A stretch of 9,719 bases of DNA, from the NCBI GenBank assembly GCA_016177165.1, contig JACOVT010000104.1:1-9719 (forward strand), in the 5' to 3' direction. The DNA comes from Microcaldota archaeon. Its GTDB lineage: Archaea; B1Sed10-29; JACOVT01. The notes beneath the pieces were generated by a model that was not told the origin of the DNA, made no database searches, and worked only from the letters and a program-made list of their open reading frames with translations. The position numbers and the translations under genes were made by a program. Of this stretch, positions 6,043-9,719 are shown piece after piece; position 1 is the first letter of the stretch; every line of letters begins with the position of its first letter.

Positions 6043-7908
6043 ATGAAACCTGCAGGATACGGGGGAGTCCGCGTTGGGCTGGAGTTCCACCAGCGGCTGG
6101 CGACCAGCAAGCTGTTCTGCGACTGTTCGTCAGATTTGAAGGAGGCACAGCCAATAACGGCGGTCTCCCGGCGCTTGCGCCCTGTCGCCGGGGAAACTGG
6201 GGAGATCGATGTTGCGGTGCGTGAAGAGTTCGCGCGCGGGTCCCAGTTTTCCTATCAGGTGTTTAGGGACGAAACCTGCTTGGTCGAGCTGGACGAAGAG
6301 CCGCCGCACGAGGCAAACGCAAAGGCGCTCGAGGTGGCGCTAGAGATATCGTTGCTTCTCGGCTGCGAAGTGTTTGACGAGATACACGTGATGCGCAAGA
6401 CTGTCTTGGACGGCAGCGCCGTTTCCGGGTTCCAGCGCACTGCCATGGTCGCTGGCGGCGGTTCGCTGAACTTGCCGGAAGGCAGCGTTCCAATAACCGG
6501 GGTTTACTTGGAAGAGGAAGCTTCTGGCATAATCGGCAAGAAAGAGGAAGGGATTTATCGTCTGGACAGGCTCGGCATTCCACTCGTAGAGATATCTACC
6601 GGCATAATGCAAGACGCATCGCCGGCGCAGGTTAAGGACGCCGCACTGCGGTTGGGAAGGCTGCTGCGCGTCACGGGTAAGGTGGGGCGCGGGATAGGCT
6701 CCATACGCCAAGACGTCAACATTTCAGTCGAGGGCGGCGACCGGGTTGAGATAAAGGGCTTCCAAGAGATCGACGTGCTCGAAAGGGCTGTCGAGTACGA
6801 AGCCCGAAGGCAACGCCGCCTCATTGCACTAAGGGAGCTGTTGCGCGAGCGCGGGCTCAAGCCAATCTCGCCGCGAATTACCGAGTTCACCAAGCACTTC
6901 ATGTCGAACGAGTCCTTTATAGGCAGGTCGGTGCGCGAAGGTGGAAAAGTCTTGGGATTCCTGCTTCCGGGATTTGCCGGTTGCTTCTCGTTCGAGCTTA
7001 CACCCGGAAGGCACTTCGGCTCGGAGCTGGCAGACCACGCCAAGACATTCGGCTTCGGCGGCATGGTAGACTCGGACGAAAAGCCCGAGAAGTATGGGGC
7101 GCAAAAGCCATTCGTGGAAATCGGCGCCGAACATTCATTGTCGCCGGAAGACGCGTTCCTCTTCCTTGTCGGCAAGGACGAAACGAGACTGAAGGCCACT
7201 CTGGGCGCGATCGCCGACAGGATAAACTTTGCATTCAAGGGGGTTCCGCGGGAGACGAGACAGCCCCTCCCGGACGGCAACTCAGCGTACATGCGCCCGC
7301 TCCCCGGAGCTTCCAGGCTCTACCCAGAGACCGACCTGAAGCCCATAATCGTGAGCAAGGAACACCTGGACGTGGTAAGGGAGAAGCTGCCGAGGAAGCC
7401 GGAACAGATATTCGAGGAGCTTACAGAAAAGTACAGGCTGAGCGACGACCTCGCTGCCGCTCTTGTAACGTCTCCGCAGCTGCCGCTCTTCCTGGAGTTG
7501 GCTGACTGGGCCACCAATCCCACCATTGTGGCCACGACCCTGCTGAACACGATCACCACCTTAAGGCGCGAAGGACTGAACGTCTCTGCACTGACGCCCG
7601 ACGTGTTCCGCCAGCTCTTTGTTGCGCTTAAGGAGAACAGGATAGCCAAGGAGGCCATACCACAGCTGCTGCGGGCGCAGGCCTCCGCGCCGCGAGTGGC
7701 GTTTGGCAACGTCCTCAAGACCGCCGGCGCGGTCTCGTTCCCGCTTTCCTCGCTAGACCAGCGCATCCGCCAGCTGGTGAAACAAAAGCCAGACTTGGGT
7801 GGCCAGCGGGCGTTCAACGTCCTCATGGGCGATCTCATGAAGGAGTTCCGCGGAAAAGTCGACGGCTCGCTCATCGCCAAGAAGTTGAAGGAAGCGTTGG
7901 GGCTCTAG
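6043..7908 (+). CDS. gatE: Glu-tRNA(Gln) amidotransferase subunit E
   Basis: The 621-residue product matches GatE, the tRNA-binding kinase/transamidase subunit of the archaeal GatDE complex, which converts Glu-tRNA(Gln) to Gln-tRNA(Gln) in the cytoplasm. The GatB/E core runs from the N-terminus: GVRVGLEFHQRLATSKLFC with Cys26 and Cys28, YLEEEASGII, RLDRLGIPLVEIS, and RQDVNISVEGG followed by VEIKGFQEID. About residues 280-400 form the AspRS-like insertion that separates GatE from GatB. The C-terminal 140 or so residues are the helical YqeY-like tRNA-binding tail, ending LKEALGL. ATG 6043 is preferred; a GTG at 6040 would add one residue. The gene lies two bases after the nucleotidyltransferase gene and is probably cotranscribed with it. 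GatD, the ammonia-releasing asparaginase partner, is not in the window. The stop overlaps that of the convergent gene. Confidence 0.96.
   Translation: MKPAGYGGVRVGLEFHQRLATSKLFCDCSSDLKEAQPITAVSRRLRPVAGETGEIDVAVREEFARGSQFSYQVFRDETCLVELDEEPPHEANAKALEVALEISLLLGCEVFDEIHVMRKTVLDGSAVSGFQRTAMVAGGGSLNLPEGSVPITGVYLEEEASGIIGKKEEGIYRLDRLGIPLVEISTGIMQDASPAQVKDAALRLGRLLRVTGKVGRGIGSIRQDVNISVEGGDRVEIKGFQEIDVLERAVEYEARRQRRLIALRELLRERGLKPISPRITEFTKHFMSNESFIGRSVREGGKVLGFLLPGFAGCFSFELTPGRHFGSELADHAKTFGFGGMVDSDEKPEKYGAQKPFVEIGAEHSLSPEDAFLFLVGKDETRLKATLGAIADRINFAFKGVPRETRQPLPDGNSAYMRPLPGASRLYPETDLKPIIVSKEHLDVVREKLPRKPEQIFEELTEKYRLSDDLAAALVTSPQLPLFLELADWATNPTIVATTLLNTITTLRREGLNVSALTPDVFRQLFVALKENRIAKEAIPQLLRAQASAPRVAFGNVLKTAGAVSFPLSSLDQRIRQLVKQKPDLGGQRAFNVLMGDLMKEFRGKVDGSLIAKKLKEALGL
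7905..7908. other. Shared CTAG: overlapping stop codons of convergent genes
   Basis: The palindrome CTAG supplies TAG for gatE on the plus strand (7906-7908) and TAG for the B3/B4 gene on the minus strand (7905-7907). There is no room for an intergenic terminator, so transcripts from both sides probably overlap at their 3' ends. Confidence 0.9.
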
Positions 7909-8615
7909 ATTGAGTACTCCAGCCCACCTGCGGCATTGGTTACAAATGTTCTTGTCTCCCCACCGCAGAACCTTTTGATGTGCTCGCTGATTAATTCGAG
8001 CGTCTTCTCAACTTCCTGATCGCCGATCCTATTGTCTGGAGCTTCACTCATTAGTATAATGCTGCGGCTCTGCTGAGTAATCTTGCATGGCTCGCAGTCC
8101 TTGTAGTTCCATCTTCGCGTTAGTATGCGCGAGCTGTCGGCGTAGACCAACTCTCCCGGCAAGGTAGTGTCGGATGCTTCTGCAGAGCCGAGCGGCTGGA
8201 AGGGCTCATCACCTGGCGAGGTGCGCAACCGTATGTCTCCGCTGATTCGATCAAGATCGTATCCCCCAATAGGCAGGTATGTTTCAGTTTCAGCGCAGAG
8301 ATAAGAGTCAACGGCCTTTGATATTGTGGGGAGTGGGCCTCCCTTCAGCACCCTTTTGAGCAGCGCCTCATTTGTTGGTAAGTGTTTCTTCGAGGATACG
8401 CCAAGCGATTGGTAAACCTCTCTCCAGACAGCAGCAGAGGGAAGCACTTCTAACGCTTCCGCGTTCAGGCGTTCGCGCAGCTTTTTGGCGCATTCTGATT
8501 TAAGCCTCTCCAGGTCCTCGTTCGTTCCTGCATTGTCAATGCCGTGCGCGACAAGCACGCCTATACGTAATTCTGGAAAGCGGGCAGCGACCTCTTGCGA
8601 AATAATGAAGTTCAT
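7905..8615 (-). CDS. Stand-alone B3/B4 tRNA-binding (editing) domain protein
   Basis: The 236-residue protein matches the B3/B4 domain family (PheRS beta-subunit editing domain; COG3382 type). The landmarks are in order: an N-terminal FPELRIGVLVAHGID segment, LPTNEALLKRVLKGGPLP at 79-96, the VDSY block at 102-105, LPIGGYDLDRISGDIRLR at 114-131, LPGELVYAD at 152-160, RRWNYKDCEPCKIT at 167-180, and a C-terminal helix. In PheRS this domain hydrolyses mischarged Tyr-tRNA(Phe), so a free form is expected to deacylate or bind a misacylated tRNA in trans; the substrate here is unknown. It starts 14 bases after the EF-1A stop with no clear SD sequence, probably in the same transcript. Its TAG overlaps the gatE TAG in a shared CTAG. 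Length is normal for the family. Confidence 0.88.
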   Translation of the reverse strand: MNFIISQEVAARFPELRIGVLVAHGIDNAGTNEDLERLKSECAKKLRERLNAEALEVLPSAAVWREVYQSLGVSSKKHLPTNEALLKRVLKGGPLPTISKAVDSYLCAETETYLPIGGYDLDRISGDIRLRTSPGDEPFQPLGSAEASDTTLPGELVYADSSRILTRRWNYKDCEPCKITQQSRSIILMSEAPDNRIGDQEVEKTLELISEHIKRFCGGETRTFVTNAAGGLEYSI

Positions 8616-8629
8616 TAGGATTCAATCTG

Positions 8630-9719
8630 CTAGAGTTTCTTTGGGACCACATCAATGACTATTCCGGCTGCGACTGTCTGGCCCATGTCCCTGACCGCAA
8701 AGCGGCCGAGAGGTGGAAATTCTGAGGCTTTCTCTACCACCATTAGTTTCGTGGGTTTCATCTTTACGATTGCCACGTCACCAGTCTTTAGAGAATCAAC
8801 CTTATCGTCTGTTGCCTTGCCGGTACCAGAGTCGAGTTTCTTGACTATTTCAGTTATTGTACATGTAGTACTAGCGACATGGCAGTGGACGACTGGCTGG
8901 TAGCCGACTGTGATCGCGGTCGGGTGGTTGAGCACGGCTATCTGCGCCGTAAACTCTTCAGCCACTGTCGGAGGTTTGCTGATCGGGCCAATAACGTCGC
9001 CCCGCTTGACTTTGTCTTTCTCTACACCTTTTAGGTTGAAACCGATGTTGTCGCCGGCTTCGGCCTGCTGCAATTGCTGGTGGTGCATCTCTATGGTTTT
9101 TATCTCGCCAATCACGTTCGCAGGCATTATGTGCACGCGCTCATTAAGCTTCATAACGCCAGTCTCAACTCTCCCGACTGGTACTAAGCCAACTCCAGAT
9201 ATTGAGTAGACGTTATCTATTGGCAGCCTAAGCGGCTTGTTGGACAGCTTCTCTTGAACCTTAAGCGCGTCGAGCGCTTCAATGAGCGTAGGGCCTGTGT
9301 ACCAGTTCATTTTGGCGCTCTTTTTGACTATGTTATCGCCGTTGTATGCTGAAACAGGGATAAATGGGATTTCTTCTGGCTTGTAACCTATCTTTTTGAG
9401 CAGCGAGGTCATTTCGTCCTTGGCGTCTTCAAACTTTTCCTTGTCGTAATTAACAGCGTCCATCTTGTTGACTGCGATTATCAGTTGCTTGACGCCAAGC
9501 GTGCGTGCTAGGAAAGCGTGCTCTTTGGTTTGCTGTTGGATGCCCTCTTTGCCTGAAACGACTAGCACGGCCGCGTCTGCCTGGCTGGTTCCAGTTATCA
9601 TGTTCTTGACAAAGTCCCTGTGGCCGGGCGCGTCAATAATAGTGAAGTAGTACTTCGGCGTCTGGAACTCCTTGTGCATGATGTCGATCGTCACGCCGCG
9701 CTCGCGCTCTTCCTTGAGG
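8630..9719 (-). CDS. tuf: Translation elongation factor EF-1A (aEF1A/EF-Tu), 5' end cut by window
   Basis: The frame is open from the window edge (LKEERERGVTIDI) to TAG 8630-8632, giving 362 visible codons. It is the GTPase that brings aminoacyl-tRNA to the ribosome. Visible G motifs are DAPGH at 9620-9634 (G3), NKMD at 9458-9469 (G4) and PVSAYNGDN (G5). Domains 2 and 3 follow, with GRVETGVMK, HHQQLQQAEAGDN, FTAQIAVLNHP and the end RDMGQTVAAGIVIDVVPKKL. Archaeal proteins are about 425-435 residues, so roughly 60-70 residues, including the GHVDHGKS loop, lie beyond the edge. The archaeal/eukaryotic-type insertions (GYKPEEIPFIPVS, WYTGPTLIEALD) exclude bacterial EF-Tu. A GTG at 9694 lies in the frame but is the Val of the conserved RERGVTID block, so it is not the start. 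The gene downstream encodes the B3/B4 protein, not ribosomal protein S10. Confidence 0.97.
   Translation of the reverse strand, partial: LKEERERGVTIDIMHKEFQTPKYYFTIIDAPGHRDFVKNMITGTSQADAAVLVVSGKEGIQQQTKEHAFLARTLGVKQLIIAVNKMDAVNYDKEKFEDAKDEMTSLLKKIGYKPEEIPFIPVSAYNGDNIVKKSAKMNWYTGPTLIEALDALKVQEKLSNKPLRLPIDNVYSISGVGLVPVGRVETGVMKLNERVHIMPANVIGEIKTIEMHHQQLQQAEAGDNIGFNLKGVEKDKVKRGDVIGPISKPPTVAEEFTAQIAVLNHPTAITVGYQPVVHCHVASTTCTITEIVKKLDSGTGKATDDKVDSLKTGDVAIVKMKPTKLMVVEKASEFPPLGRFAVRDMGQTVAAGIVIDVVPKKL

Noticed and set aside
6555..7292. Long minus-strand open frame (245 codons) inside gatE, and another at 7320-7880
   Set aside because: Both are antisense to highly conserved GatE sequence. They are Ser/Arg/Pro-rich low-complexity translations typical of shadows of GC-rich genes.
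254..8632. Genome-wide reassignment of TAG to a sense codon
   Set aside because: TAG ends the genes at 3697, 6040, 7905, 7908 and 8630 at sensible C-termini (for example EF-1A VVPKKL and GatE LKEALGL). Reading through several of these would add unrelated tails or run into antisense coding sequence.

Overview
The window looks like a compact, fairly GC-rich archaeal chromosome segment. The best evidence is gatE, which encodes the archaea-specific subunit of the Glu-tRNA(Gln) amidotransferase, together with an archaeal/eukaryotic-type EF-1A and TATA-like boxes placed about 26 bases before start codons, as expected for leaderless archaeal mRNAs. Tight ATGA and TGATG junctions and almost no intergenic DNA would fit a small-genome (DPANN-like) archaeon, but I cannot assign a lineage from this sequence alone.

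Layout: (1) 1-246, plus strand, is the 3' part of a RelE/ParE-type toxin gene, visibly more AT-rich than its surroundings. (2) 254-3085, minus strand, is a three-gene operon read from 3085 towards 254. It encodes an ATP-grasp (SucC-like) subunit, a SucD-like subunit and a citrate-synthase-fold citryl-CoA lyase. Together they make up a split ATP-citrate lyase, resembling the citryl-CoA synthetase plus citryl-CoA lyase arrangement. The lyase gene is interrupted by one in-frame TAG, and the frame and conserved sequence, including the catalytic Asp, continue after it. (3) 3086-3199 is a divergent promoter region. (4) 3200-3697, plus strand, is a basic helical protein I do not recognise. (5) 3730-7908, plus strand, is a tightly coupled four-gene operon: two diverged dephospho-CoA-kinase-like P-loop proteins, an internally duplicated HxGH-type nucleotidyltransferase in which each half has lost a different catalytic motif, and gatE. 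(6) 7905-9719, minus strand, carries EF-1A (5' part cut by the window edge) followed by a stand-alone B3/B4 tRNA-editing-domain protein. Its stop codon overlaps that of gatE in a shared CTAG.

How the genes work together: the left operon would convert citrate, CoA and ATP to acetyl-CoA and oxaloacetate if the TAG is read through or is a sequencing error; otherwise the lyase is dead. The right half is dominated by translation and tRNA charging (GatE, EF-1A, B3/B4 protein). The kinase and nucleotidyltransferase pair hints at cofactor or nucleotide chemistry (CoA/NAD-like), but no substrate can be assigned.

The points most worth a second look are the lone amber codon in the citryl-CoA lyase, and the duplicated nucleotidyltransferase with complementary motif loss beside the paired kinases. 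I saw no tRNA, rRNA, CRISPR array or insertion sequence.
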